Assembly: GCA_035281845.1 (NCBI GenBank) | Contig: DATEVL010000120.1 | Location: 1 to 14,670 of the forward strand | Source of the DNA: DATEVL01 sp035281845 | GTDB taxonomy: Bacteria > Chloroflexota > Anaerolineae > Anaerolineales > E44-bin32 | Length of the DNA stretch: 14,670 nt | Direction: 5' to 3' | Shown here: piece after piece, positions 1 through 7,299 of the stretch | Numbering within the stretch: the first letter of the stretch is position 1 | How the letters are laid out: each line of letters starts with the position of its first letter | Position numbers and translations under genes: made by a program | Notes under the pieces: model-generated | The model's input: the letters and a program-made list of their open reading frames with translations, nothing else | What the model was told of the DNA's origin: nothing | Database searches by the model: none

Positions 1-1
1 C

Positions 2-1663
2 GCCTACCGTTGGTTCGCCAACCAGGATGGGATTGCGGCCTTCGGAAGCGGAGGGGTCGTCACCGGGAACTCCTCCAGCATCGCCGCCTACGGGATGGCC
101 ACCGACACTTTCGTCTACATGTATGTCGTGGGAGCGGAAACCGGCCCCAACTGGCGCATCGAGAAGCGCCGCTTGGTCAGCGGTGCTCTGCAGGCCGGGT
201 TTGACACTGACGGAATCATCAACGGCGCCAGCGCCAGCCAGCAGGCGGAAGATATCGCTATCGACGGCACGTACATGTATGTCGTGGGCTCCGACGACGG
301 CGGCGGCGGCACCTGGCGCATCGAGAAACGCCGGCTCGACACCGGCGCGCTCGAAACCGCCTTCGACGTCGACGGAGTCATCACCGAGACCATCGGCGGG
401 ACCGCCCTCGGCGTTGCCATCGATGCCACTCACATGTACGTCGTCGGGAGCGACTCGGCCGGACTGCGCATCGAGAAGCGAAGCCTCGCTGACGGGTCGC
501 TCGACACCGCCTTCAGCACGGACGGTATCGTTACTGGCGAAGGCGGCGACGCCGCCAACGAAATCGCCATCGATTCGACTTACCTGTACCTGGTCGGCGA
601 AGAATCCGCACCCACCTGGCGCATCGAGAAGCGCCGGCTCGACAGTGGTGCCCTCGAGACGGCCTTCGACGGCGACGGGATCGTCAGCGACGGCGTCGGT
701 CTGCAGGCCCGCGGGATCGCCATCGACTCGACCTACCTCTACGTCGTCGGCGACGAATCGCCCCTCGGGGACCTCGATTGGCGGATCGAGAAGCGCCGAC
801 TGGATGACGGCACACTCGATTCGAGTTTCGACGGCGACGGGGTGGTGAGCAGCCCTGGTGGATATCGAGCGTTCCAGGTCGGCCTGGACGCAACGTACCT
901 GTACGTTGTCGGCGACGACGAAGCCGCTGGCTCGGGGAACTGGCGTATCGAGAAGCTTCGCCAGGACACGGGCGCCTTGGACGCCGGCTTCGGCACCGCG
1001 GGCGTCGTGACCTCAGCGCCGCTGAGCGAGAGTGCACGGGACGTGGCCGTCATCCCCGGCGGCAGCAACACCGGCCTGTATGTCGTCGGCAACGACGGCG
1101 GGCCGGACCTACGTATTGAGAAGCGGCTGATCTCGGACGGCTCCTTGATCCTGTCGGAGATCAACGTCGGGGCTCCGCTTGCGGTGCAGGACACACCTGC
1201 TACCGCCCCGGTCCAGTTGACCCCCTTCCGGCTCCGCCTGCTCGTCCACGCCGGCGGCACCGAGCTCTGGCTCGACGAAGGGCAGTTCAAACTGCAGTTT
1301 GCCGTTCAATCCGGGACCTGCGACGCCGGGTTCGACGGCGAGACCTATGCCGACGTGACTGGCGCCACGGAGATCCGCTACTACAACAACGCTGTCGCCC
1401 TGGATGGCTGGACGCTCACGGCCAACGGCAATGATCCAACCCATGGGGCCGATCCGGTCGTGGCCCAGACCTACAATGAGTCTTACAACGACTTCAGCAA
1501 CTCCGTCTCCGCCTTCGGGCCGAACGAGGATGGCCTGTGGGATTTCGCCCTGGTCGACTCCTCGGCGCCGACCAACACGACCTACTGCTTCCGGGTCGTG
1601 CGCACCGATGACTCTTTGATCGATGCCTACAGCCAGGTTCCGGAGATCGTCACGGCACCATGA
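2..1663 (+). CDS. Secreted-type protein with seven delta-60-like beta-propeller repeats (5' end missing)
   Basis: The frame is open from the first complete codon, so the start lies upstream of the window; 553 residues are visible. The fragment opens with AYRWFANQDG. Seven repeats of 50-56 residues follow, each with a core like IDxTYxYVVG, then WRIEKRRLDxGxLxxxFxxDGxV. This matches the delta-60 repeat / DUF5122 beta-propeller pattern, and seven units could close one propeller. From about position 1160 a different domain follows: VGAPLAVQDTPATAP, FRLRLLVHAGG, FKLQFAVQSGTCDAGF, NDPTHGADPVVAQTY, a WDFAL segment and TTYCFRVV, ending at VPEIVTAP. I remember this domain from extracellular proteins of environmental bacteria, where the YRWFAN motif normally sits directly before the VGAPLA part. 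No C-terminal anchor or sorting signal is seen; a signal peptide would be outside the window. Binding or adhesion at the cell surface is inference only. The next gene is 84 bp downstream. Confidence 0.85.
   Translation, partial: AYRWFANQDGIAAFGSGGVVTGNSSSIAAYGMATDTFVYMYVVGAETGPNWRIEKRRLVSGALQAGFDTDGIINGASASQQAEDIAIDGTYMYVVGSDDGGGGTWRIEKRRLDTGALETAFDVDGVITETIGGTALGVAIDATHMYVVGSDSAGLRIEKRSLADGSLDTAFSTDGIVTGEGGDAANEIAIDSTYLYLVGEESAPTWRIEKRRLDSGALETAFDGDGIVSDGVGLQARGIAIDSTYLYVVGDESPLGDLDWRIEKRRLDDGTLDSSFDGDGVVSSPGGYRAFQVGLDATYLYVVGDDEAAGSGNWRIEKLRQDTGALDAGFGTAGVVTSAPLSESARDVAVIPGGSNTGLYVVGNDGGPDLRIEKRLISDGSLILSEINVGAPLAVQDTPATAPVQLTPFRLRLLVHAGGTELWLDEGQFKLQFAVQSGTCDAGFDGETYADVTGATEIRYYNNAVALDGWTLTANGNDPTHGADPVVAQTYNESYNDFSNSVSAFGPNEDGLWDFALVDSSAPTNTTYCFRVVRTDDSLIDAYSQVPEIVTAP
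86..1140 (+). repeat. Seven tandem protein-coding repeats (delta-60 / DUF5122-like)
   Basis: The conserved W/L-RIEKR block begins at 152, 314, 464, 617, 779, 941 and 1109. The periods are 162, 150, 153, 162, 162 and 168 bases, all multiples of three. Units are similar in protein (GVAIDATHMYVVG, GIAIDSTYLYVVG and so on) but diverged in DNA. This is therefore an old tandem duplication within the gene, not a recent DNA repeat or a CRISPR-like array. Confidence 0.85.
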
Positions 1664-1747
1664 ACCCCCTACGGATGACCCCGACGAATCCGCTGGCTGG
1701 TCGACCGAACGAGCCGCGACCGGCGGGAACGGGATGAGGGAAATCGC

Positions 1748-3139
1748 ATGGCCACTCTAAAAGCACTCGTCTGCGACGACGAAGCCCCCCTGCGCGACCT
1801 GATGGCGCGCCGGCTGGAGAAGCTGGGCCTGGAGGTCGAGCGGGCCGAGGATGGGAAGGACGCCATCGCCCACCTGGAGCGCAACCACTACGACCTGCTG
1901 GTCACCGACATTTACATGCCGGATGTCACCGGGCTCGAGCTGCTGCAGCGGATGAAGGCGCTTGACCCCCACGCGCAGGTCGTGGTCGTGACGGCCTCGG
2001 CCACGCTCGACAATGCGGTCAAGGCCCTCAATGACGGTGCCTTCGCCTATCTGACCAAACCCTTTGACCACCTCTCCGTTTTCGACAACGTCGTCTCCCG
2101 GGCGATCGATTTCCGTCGGGCCATTCTCGACAACTTGCGTATGGCCGAGGTCCAGCGCATGCGCGGCGACATGCTGGAGAAGGAAGTCGCCGGGCGGATC
2201 CGCCAACTCAAGCGGACGCAGGAGTATATGGCGACGCTGTTGGCCTGCCTGCCGGTGGGGGTGGCGGTCATCGATGAATCCGGCCGCGCTGCCCTTCTCA
2301 ACCCCCGGGGCGAGGCCTACCTCGAGGAAATCCTTACTGGCGGAGACGCCAGCATGCGGCAGCTGCTGGAGTCGGTGCCGGCCGTGGAGGGACACCGCCA
2401 TGGCGAAGTGGAAGTCGGAGGGCGCCGCCTCGAGCTCTCTCTTTCGGATCTGGCCCTCCCCGGTGATCAACATCAACAGGTGCTGATGCTGCGGGAGCAG
2501 GAGAGCAGCGCCCCGGCGATGGGGAGCCTGGTCCAGGAAGCCCTGCTCAATCTGCGACGCGGGCTGATGTTCATGGCGCGTCGCGAACAAGACCCCAGTT
2601 CGCGGAAGATCATCAAAGGCATGGCTGTCGAGGTCTCCTCGCTGGCCAACCTGCTCGACGTGGAGCTCCTCCCCGAAGTCGGCGCGGCCTCACCTCCCGA
2701 GGGGCCCGAAGAGGGGGCGACGAGGATTCTGCCGCCCTCGACTCCGGACGACGAGCTGGCTTTGGCGTCGGCTGTCCTCCCGACCGAGCCAGTCGAGATG
2801 ATGGCGGCTCCGGGGAACGGCAGGGACCTGGTCCCTTACCCCTCCACCCCCGAGCCTGTTCCGGAGTCGGTCGAGGCTCAGCTACCCAACACTGGGAGTC
2901 TGCTCTTGCGCAAAGGTATGTCGATGGTGCTGGAAGGCCGCATCAAGAGGAAGAAGCCCTCCGCCGAGCCGGCTCCCAGCCCAGAGGACGCGGAGAGGAT
3001 GCAGCAGAAGATCGAGCGTTGGGCGCGGTCCGGCGCTTCCGCCGGCGAAGCTTCGGAGGACGACTTGGAGTCGGCTGACGAGCCGGCTGCACCCTCGGTC
3101 TGGCCGCCGCCTCTGCCTTCGTCGAACGGAAAGAATTAG
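1748..3139 (+). CDS. Response regulator: receiver + PAS-like domain + low-complexity tail, no DNA-binding domain
   Basis: The 463-residue protein has a canonical receiver domain at residues 4-120: acidic pair D10/D11, phosphoacceptor D54 in VTDIYMPD, T82, and K104 in the LTKPFD motif. Residues 125-160 look helical and coiled. Residues 160-250 resemble a PAS domain (LLACLPVGVAVIDESGRAALLNP). A helical segment at about 255-305 (EALLNLRRGLMFMARREQD) is followed by a Pro/Glu/Ser-rich, probably disordered tail to the end. No HTH, GGDEF, HD-GYP, AAA+ or kinase ATPase motif is visible, so it probably signals by protein contact; the partner is unknown. The start is chosen for a GAGGG ribosome site 7 bases upstream of ATG and for the receiver beginning at residue 4. 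No histidine kinase is adjacent in the window. Confidence 0.88.
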   Translation: MATLKALVCDDEAPLRDLMARRLEKLGLEVERAEDGKDAIAHLERNHYDLLVTDIYMPDVTGLELLQRMKALDPHAQVVVVTASATLDNAVKALNDGAFAYLTKPFDHLSVFDNVVSRAIDFRRAILDNLRMAEVQRMRGDMLEKEVAGRIRQLKRTQEYMATLLACLPVGVAVIDESGRAALLNPRGEAYLEEILTGGDASMRQLLESVPAVEGHRHGEVEVGGRRLELSLSDLALPGDQHQQVLMLREQESSAPAMGSLVQEALLNLRRGLMFMARREQDPSSRKIIKGMAVEVSSLANLLDVELLPEVGAASPPEGPEEGATRILPPSTPDDELALASAVLPTEPVEMMAAPGNGRDLVPYPSTPEPVPESVEAQLPNTGSLLLRKGMSMVLEGRIKRKKPSAEPAPSPEDAERMQQKIERWARSGASAGEASEDDLESADEPAAPSVWPPPLPSSNGKN

Positions 3140-3143
3140 TCAG

Positions 3144-3180
3144 CGAGAAACCGGGTTTCTTCAAGAAACCCGGTTTCTTG
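3144..3180. terminator. Hairpin between convergent genes, probable bidirectional terminator
   Basis: Arms GAAACCGGGTTTC (3147-3159) and GAAACCCGGTTTC (3165-3177) pair perfectly over 13 bp around the loop TTCAA. Outer pairs extend the stem to 3144-3180. The hairpin starts 5 bases after the response regulator stop and ends 4 bases before the tsaD stop, so it can serve both. It lacks a strong U tract on either strand. Each arm is itself nearly self-complementary, as in dispersed palindromic repeats. Confidence 0.7.
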
Positions 3181-3184
3181 TCGC

Positions 3185-4318
3185 TTACGAGTCGAGCGGC
3201 CAACTCGGCAACACGTCGATGTCGAGCGCGTCGCGCTGGCCGGTGAGGAAGCGTACGTGGCCGGCGGCGGCGGTCATCGCCGCGTTGTCTGTGCACAGTG
3301 ACAGCGGCGGAACGCGAGTGGGAATCGGACTCCGCGCGGCCAGGCGCTCCCGCAGCGCTTCATTGGCCGAAACCCCGCCCGCCATGAGAATCGTACGTGC
3401 CTCGAAAGCTTCGGCGGCGGCCACGGTCTTCTCCACCAGGACTTCGACCACCGCCGCCTGAAAGGAAGCCGCCAGATCCGAGGTCGGAAGCCCGGCGGCA
3501 GGAGTCTCGATCCCGGCGCGAACCTCGGGCTGCAAGGCGCGCACTTCGCGAAGCACCGCCGTCTTCAGACCGCTGAAAGAGAAGTCCCAGGTACCCTCTA
3601 GCCAGGCGCGCGGGAAACGATAGGCTTGCGGGTTTCCTGGGCGCGCTTCTTGTTGGATGGCGGGCCCGCCGGGATAGGCGAGGCCGAGCAGGCGCGCGAC
3701 TTTGTCGAAGGCCTCGCCGGCGGCGTCATCGAGCGTTCCTCCCAGACGCTGGTAGATCAAGTGGTCTCGCATCAAGACCAGCTCGGTGTGGCCTCCGGAA
3801 ACGATCAGCCCCAACATGGGGAAGGCCGGCTCGGGCTCGTCCTCCACCAGCCAGATCGAGTACAGGTGGGCCTCGAGGTGATTGATTCCGATCAAGGGGA
3901 GCCCGCGCGCCAGCGCCAGACCCTTGGCGCAATTCAGTCCGACGACGAGCGACCCGGCCAGGCCCGGCCCGCGGGTGACGGCGACGGCGTCGATCCCTTC
4001 CAGCCCGACATGGGCCTGGGACAACGCCTCCTGCACGACCGGCAGGATGGCCTCGATGTGCATGCGCGAGGCGGCCTCGGGAAAGACCCCGCCGTATTTG
4101 GCGTGCACGCCCACCTGAGAGGCGACCACGTTGGAAATGATGCGGCGTCCGTCTTCGACGACGGCTGCGGCCGTTTCGTCGCAAGAAGTTTCAATTCCGA
4201 GGAGTCGGGAAGGGCGCGAGTCCTTGGAGGCGGGCAGGGGTTCAGCCGGCACGACCGGCCGCTCAGGTGCGGCGCGGCTTGGTCTTCTTCGATCGGGAGG
4301 GCTTGCTCGCTTGGCCAC
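3185..4318 (-). CDS. tsaD: tRNA N6-adenosine threonylcarbamoyltransferase TsaD
   Basis: TsaD (Kae1/YgjD, ASKHA fold) transfers the threonylcarbamoyl group from TC-AMP to A37 of ANN-decoding tRNAs, making t6A, together with TsaB and TsaE in the cytoplasm. Family motifs seen in this 377-residue reading: LLGIETSCDET at 39-49, VFPEAASRMHIE at 78-89, metal ligands H147 and H151 in NHLEAHL, SGGHTEL at 174-180, GEAFDKVARLLGLAYPGGP from 201, FSGLKTAV from 248, AGGVSANEALRERL from 313, and D344 in CTDNAAM. The start is uncertain. GTG at 4318 has GGAG 5 bases upstream but adds about 37 Arg/Pro-rich residues not usual in the family and overlaps the M24 gene by 56 bases. GTG at 4252 would remove the overlap but has no clear ribosome site. 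It is probably co-transcribed with the M24 gene. Confidence 0.95.
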   Translation of the reverse strand: MAKRASPPDRRRPSRAAPERPVVPAEPLPASKDSRPSRLLGIETSCDETAAAVVEDGRRIISNVVASQVGVHAKYGGVFPEAASRMHIEAILPVVQEALSQAHVGLEGIDAVAVTRGPGLAGSLVVGLNCAKGLALARGLPLIGINHLEAHLYSIWLVEDEPEPAFPMLGLIVSGGHTELVLMRDHLIYQRLGGTLDDAAGEAFDKVARLLGLAYPGGPAIQQEARPGNPQAYRFPRAWLEGTWDFSFSGLKTAVLREVRALQPEVRAGIETPAAGLPTSDLAASFQAAVVEVLVEKTVAAAEAFEARTILMAGGVSANEALRERLAARSPIPTRVPPLSLCTDNAAMTAAAGHVRFLTGQRDALDIDVLPSWPLDS

Positions 4319-5546
4319 GTGGGCTCCGTCGCATCGGGAGGACGAGGTCCATCGGGTAGGGGGCCAACACCTCAGGACCCTCGCGGCCGATCCAGACCGT
4401 GTCTTCCAAACGGACTCCGAGGCCGCGCTCCGGATAGTATAGCCCGGGCTCGATCGTGACCACGTGGCCGGGCTGCAGGAGGTCGGGTGGCTCCAGGAGC
4501 ATCGTCAACCAGGGAGCCTCATGGATCGCCAGCCCCACGCCGTGGCCCAGGGAATGGACGTATCCCGCACGCGTTCCCGGCGTCGATAACACGCTGGGAT
4601 GACCTCGGCCTTCGAACAACTCGCAAACGGCCCACTGCAACTCGCGACCGCTGGCTCCGGGCCGAGCCTGCGCCAGGCCCAGCCGATAGGCATCCAGCAC
4701 GTCCTGGTACACCCGGGCCACGTCGTCCGAGGCGCGGTCCAGGCACCAGGTGCGGGTGAGGTCATAGAAGTAGCCTCCGCCGCGCTCGCAGGGAAAGAGA
4801 TCGAAGACGATCGGCACGCCGGTCGGCACCGGCTGATCGTCGATGCCGGTGCTGTGCGGGACCCCGGCATCGTGACCGACGGCGAAGATCGTTCCTTCCG
4901 GATTCTCCGCGCCGCGCTCCGCTAGCCATAGGTCGATGCGCCGCTTGACGACGCCGATGGTGAGCGCCTCCCCCTGTCGATCCACGAGGATTCCTCGGCG
5001 GGCTTGATGCGACGTGAGGAAATCAGCGACGCGGTCGATGACGTCCACCGTGATGGCGCCCATGCGACGGATGCGGTCGACCTCAAAGGAGTCCTTGGTC
5101 GCCCGGGCGCGCGCCAGCGGTGAGGCGGAGTCTGGAAAGGCGACGATCTCCAGGCCTGGGAGCCGTCGCGCCAGCCGACGAAAGGTCTCGATCGCGTCGC
5201 CGACCTCGCTCAGCCCTTGGACCTGGATCCGTCCGAGCAAGTGACTGTCACGCAGGACATGTTCGAAGGCGATCGCCTCGGACTCCAGAGGATCGCCCCC
5301 CGCCTGGCGAGCGAAAGCCGCCCAATCGAGGGCGTTGTAGTGCAGGCCGGCGCGCGCCACCTCGTCGCGTTCCATGTCGCTGCAGTAGAGCACCGCCGGC
5401 GAGTTGCGCCGCCGCGCTAGGATTCCCGAGCCGACGTGAACCAGTCCGGTGAAGTACGCCATGCTGGGATTGCGCGCGGCGGCGCCGATCACGATCAGCC
5501 CGTCCAACCCGGCTTCTTCCAGATATTGGTCTAGGCCTTCCTTCAT
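4263..5546 (-). CDS. M24 family metallopeptidase (Xaa-Pro aminopeptidase / prolidase type)
   Basis: The 427-residue protein has the creatinase-like N-terminal domain (residues 1-150, beginning LDGLIVIGAAARNPSMAYFTG) and the pita-bread catalytic domain (about 155-395). All five dinuclear-metal ligands of the family can be placed: D249 (IVFDLFP), D262 (YDLTRT), H335 (SLGHGVGL), E366 (IEPGLYY) and E381 (VRLEDTV). H231 (PHSTG) is also kept. It is predicted to cleave peptides N-terminal to proline or dipeptides ending in proline; the exact substrate cannot be told from sequence. The ATG start has GAGGG 5 bases upstream. The last 20 residues are a basic Ser/Lys/Arg/Pro tail that overlaps the possible tsaD start. 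No signal peptide is seen, so it is likely cytoplasmic. Confidence 0.9.
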   Translation of the reverse strand: MKEGLDQYLEEAGLDGLIVIGAAARNPSMAYFTGLVHVGSGILARRRNSPAVLYCSDMERDEVARAGLHYNALDWAAFARQAGGDPLESEAIAFEHVLRDSHLLGRIQVQGLSEVGDAIETFRRLARRLPGLEIVAFPDSASPLARARATKDSFEVDRIRRMGAITVDVIDRVADFLTSHQARRGILVDRQGEALTIGVVKRRIDLWLAERGAENPEGTIFAVGHDAGVPHSTGIDDQPVPTGVPIVFDLFPCERGGGYFYDLTRTWCLDRASDDVARVYQDVLDAYRLGLAQARPGASGRELQWAVCELFEGRGHPSVLSTPGTRAGYVHSLGHGVGLAIHEAPWLTMLLEPPDLLQPGHVVTIEPGLYYPERGLGVRLEDTVWIGREGPEVLAPYPMDLVLPMRRSPRGQASKPSRSKKTKPRRT

Positions 5547-5681
5547 GATGGCCCTCGGAATTCTTCGGGGATCGGGCTTTCGCCCTCACCTCCGGACCCT
5601 ATCTACGGGGATTGCGAGTCCGCCTCGGAGGTCACCAGAGCGGGCTGGCAACTCCAAGGGGTGTATGGCCTCACCCCCTAC

Positions 5682-5737
5682 CCCCCTCTCCGCGGTGCAT
5701 TGGGTTTTCTCCCCAAGCGGGTTATGCGGAGAGGGGG
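5682..5737. repeat. Inverted repeat, 12-bp arms, 32-base loop
   Basis: CCCCCTCTCCGC (5682-5693) pairs exactly with GCGGAGAGGGGG (5726-5737). A smaller TTGGG/CCCAA pair lies in the loop. It looks like one unit of an intergenic palindromic repeat family; this could be tested by counting copies in the genome. Confidence 0.7.
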
Positions 5738-5745
5738 ATGGAGTC

Positions 5746-5784
5746 TTGGAGGGGTTGGGGGCCGAAGGCCCCCAACCCCTCCAA
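5746..5784. repeat. Perfect 18-bp hairpin with GAA loop
   Basis: TTGGAGGGGTTGGGGGCC (5746-5763) and its exact complement (5767-5784) are separated only by GAA. Five A residues run 5783-5787 at the 3' foot on the plus strand. For leftward transcription the matching U tract comes before the stem, so it does not read as a classical terminator. Confidence 0.8.
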
Positions 5785-5793
5785 AAAGAACCT

Positions 5794-5849
5794 CCCCTCC
5801 CCCGGCCTCCATTCCTTTGGCGCTCCTTCCCTCAATGCCGGGGGAGGGG
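5794..5849. repeat. Inverted repeat, 13-bp arms, 30-base loop
   Basis: CCCCTCCCCCGGC (5794-5806) pairs exactly with GCCGGGGGAGGGG (5837-5849). The right arm is shared with the G-quadruplex motif at 5840-5862, so the two structures would compete. Confidence 0.75.
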
Positions 5850-5862
5850 TGGGGGGTGGGGG
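5840..5862 (+). other. G-quadruplex motif with single-base loops
   Basis: The plus strand reads G5-A-G4-T-G6-T-G5. Four G runs with one-base loops are the most stable class of predicted quadruplex. The G-rich strand is the template strand for the surrounding leftward genes. Confidence 0.75.
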
Positions 5863-5922
5863 CCGCATCAAGCCTACTTACATCGCGGATTGGTCGGCCA
5901 GCCCTGTACTCGGCCTTCTGAA

Positions 5923-7299
5923 TCACTTTGATGCTCCGTCGGGCCGACGGGCATCTGGAAGCACCTGACGCACGGCCTCGATCAACGCCGTGTCCTGTTC
6001 GGGTAGAACTGTGCGCGGATCGAGCAGGACCTGATCGGCATCGACGCGAGCGACCACGGCTGGATTCGCTCGGCGCAATGCCGCCGCCAGGTCATTGGGA
6101 TGATCGGCGGCGATCGCCAGCGCCCAGGTTGGGAGGGTTTCTTCCGGAAGGCTGCCTCCACCTACCGTGGAGCGCGCCAGGCGGACCTCGCCGGTGCGAA
6201 GCTCGGCCGCCCAGCCCTCCGCCCGAGCTCTGATCTCCACCTCCGACATCGCGATCATGCGCCAGACCGGAACTCGATCCACCGCCTCACCGCGGGCGTA
6301 ATGAAGCAGTGTGGCGTGCAAGCCGGCCAGACAGAGTTTGTCGGCGCGCACCGCCCGCGCCAGCGGATGAGTCTTCAGTTTGCCGATCAGCTCAACGTCC
6401 CCGGCCAGGATCCCGGCCTGCGGTCCGCCCAGCAACTTGTCGCCGGAGAAGGCCACCATCGAGGCTCCCGCCTGGATGGATTCTTGCACCATGGGCTCAT
6501 GCGCGAGGCCGAACGCCTGGGTCTCCAGCAGCGCGCCGGAACCGAGATCGTCGATGACCGGGACGCCGGCATTCCGTCCCAGCTCGACCATCTCGACCAG
6601 GGTTGGGGCGGCGGTGAAGCCGACCTGCCGGAAGTTGGACGAGTGCGCGCGCAGCAGCAAGCCGGTTTTCGGGCCCAGGGCGGCTTCGAAATCGCGTCGA
6701 TGGGTGCGGTTGGTCGTTCCGACTTCCACCAGCTTGGCGCCCGACTGGGCCAGGACGTCCGGGATGCGGAAGCCGCCGCCGATTTCGATCAGTTGGGACC
6801 GGCTGACGACGACCTCTTTGCGGCGGGCGAGGCCCGTCAGCGCCAGCAATAGCGCCGCGGCGTTGTTGTTGACGACGAGAGCCGCCGGGGCGCCAGTCAC
6901 CTGGCACAACAATGGTTCCAGATGATCCTCGCGGCGACCGCGCTCGCCGCGTCCGAGGTCGTATTCGAGGGAGGAATATGCGGAGGCGGCGGCCAGCACC
7001 GCCTGCTGGGCGTCGGCGCTGAGCACGGCGCGCCCGAGGTTGGTGTGCAGGATGACGCCGGTGGCATTGATGACGGGTTGCAGCGTGGAGGCGAGCCGCA
7101 GGTTGAGCCATCGTCGGGCGCCTTCGATCAGACCTTCCGGGGCAGGGGCGGCCGCGCCCCGGCGAAGGACGGCGCGTGCCCGGTCGACCTCGAGGCGAAG
7201 GGCTTCGACCGTCAGCGATCGTCCGAAGTCGTTTTGCAGCTCGGCCCCACCATCGCTTTGGAGTAGGCGCTCGATGGACGGGAGGTCGCGCAGCGTCAT
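5923..7299 (-). CDS. selA: L-seryl-tRNA(Sec) selenium transferase SelA
   Basis: SelA is a PLP enzyme that converts Ser-tRNA(Sec) to selenocysteyl-tRNA(Sec) using selenophosphate. With the ATG at 7299 the protein is 458 residues, the usual bacterial length. Motifs seen: N-terminal RDLPSIERLL, INATGVILHTNLGRA (77-91), SSLEYDLGRGERGRR, VNNNAAALLLAL (143-154), IEIGGGFRIPDV, EVGTTNRTH, SSNFRQVGF, DDLGSGAL, and the PLP lysine K288 in FSGDKLLGGPQAG. The frame is open for 109 more codons upstream, but those overlap the membrane-protein gene and do not resemble SelA. The start overlaps the upstream stop by ATGA, so translation is probably coupled. Its presence implies that the cell makes selenoproteins; selB, selC and selD are not in the window. 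Confidence 0.95.
   Translation of the reverse strand: MTLRDLPSIERLLQSDGGAELQNDFGRSLTVEALRLEVDRARAVLRRGAAAPAPEGLIEGARRWLNLRLASTLQPVINATGVILHTNLGRAVLSADAQQAVLAAASAYSSLEYDLGRGERGRREDHLEPLLCQVTGAPAALVVNNNAAALLLALTGLARRKEVVVSRSQLIEIGGGFRIPDVLAQSGAKLVEVGTTNRTHRRDFEAALGPKTGLLLRAHSSNFRQVGFTAAPTLVEMVELGRNAGVPVIDDLGSGALLETQAFGLAHEPMVQESIQAGASMVAFSGDKLLGGPQAGILAGDVELIGKLKTHPLARAVRADKLCLAGLHATLLHYARGEAVDRVPVWRMIAMSEVEIRARAEGWAAELRTGEVRLARSTVGGGSLPEETLPTWALAIAADHPNDLAAALRRANPAVVARVDADQVLLDPRTVLPEQDTALIEAVRQVLPDARRPDGASK

Larger units (their letters stand above)
5547..5922. other. Gene-free gap with clustered hairpins and G/C tracts
   Basis: This 376-bp stretch between the selA stop and the M24 start has no convincing gene. 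Short open frames across it run through C- and G-tracts and give Pro/Gly/Arg-rich peptides. Its middle (5682-5862) holds three perfect hairpins and a G-quadruplex motif, listed separately. No intrinsic terminator with a U tract for the leftward genes is obvious, and I see no clear promoter for the M24 gene. Confidence 0.75.

Noticed and set aside
27..848. Long 273-codon plus-strand ORF and a minus-strand ORF at 115-429 inside the repeat gene
   Set aside because: The Ser/Thr/Pro/Ala/Arg-rich peptides are off-frame images of the delta-60 repeats; the frame starting at position 2 explains the sequence.
152..1123. Possible CRISPR-like or minisatellite array
   Set aside because: The repeats are spaced by multiples of three, diverged in DNA and conserved as protein; there are no unique spacers.
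5746..5784. Intrinsic terminator for selA
   Set aside because: The stem is strong, but on the selA transcript the U tract precedes the stem and does not follow it.
5612..5968. Three overlapping plus-strand ORFs and one minus-strand ORF in the selA-M24 gap
   Set aside because: They are driven by the C/G tracts and palindromes, have no ribosome sites, and no frame is favoured over the others.
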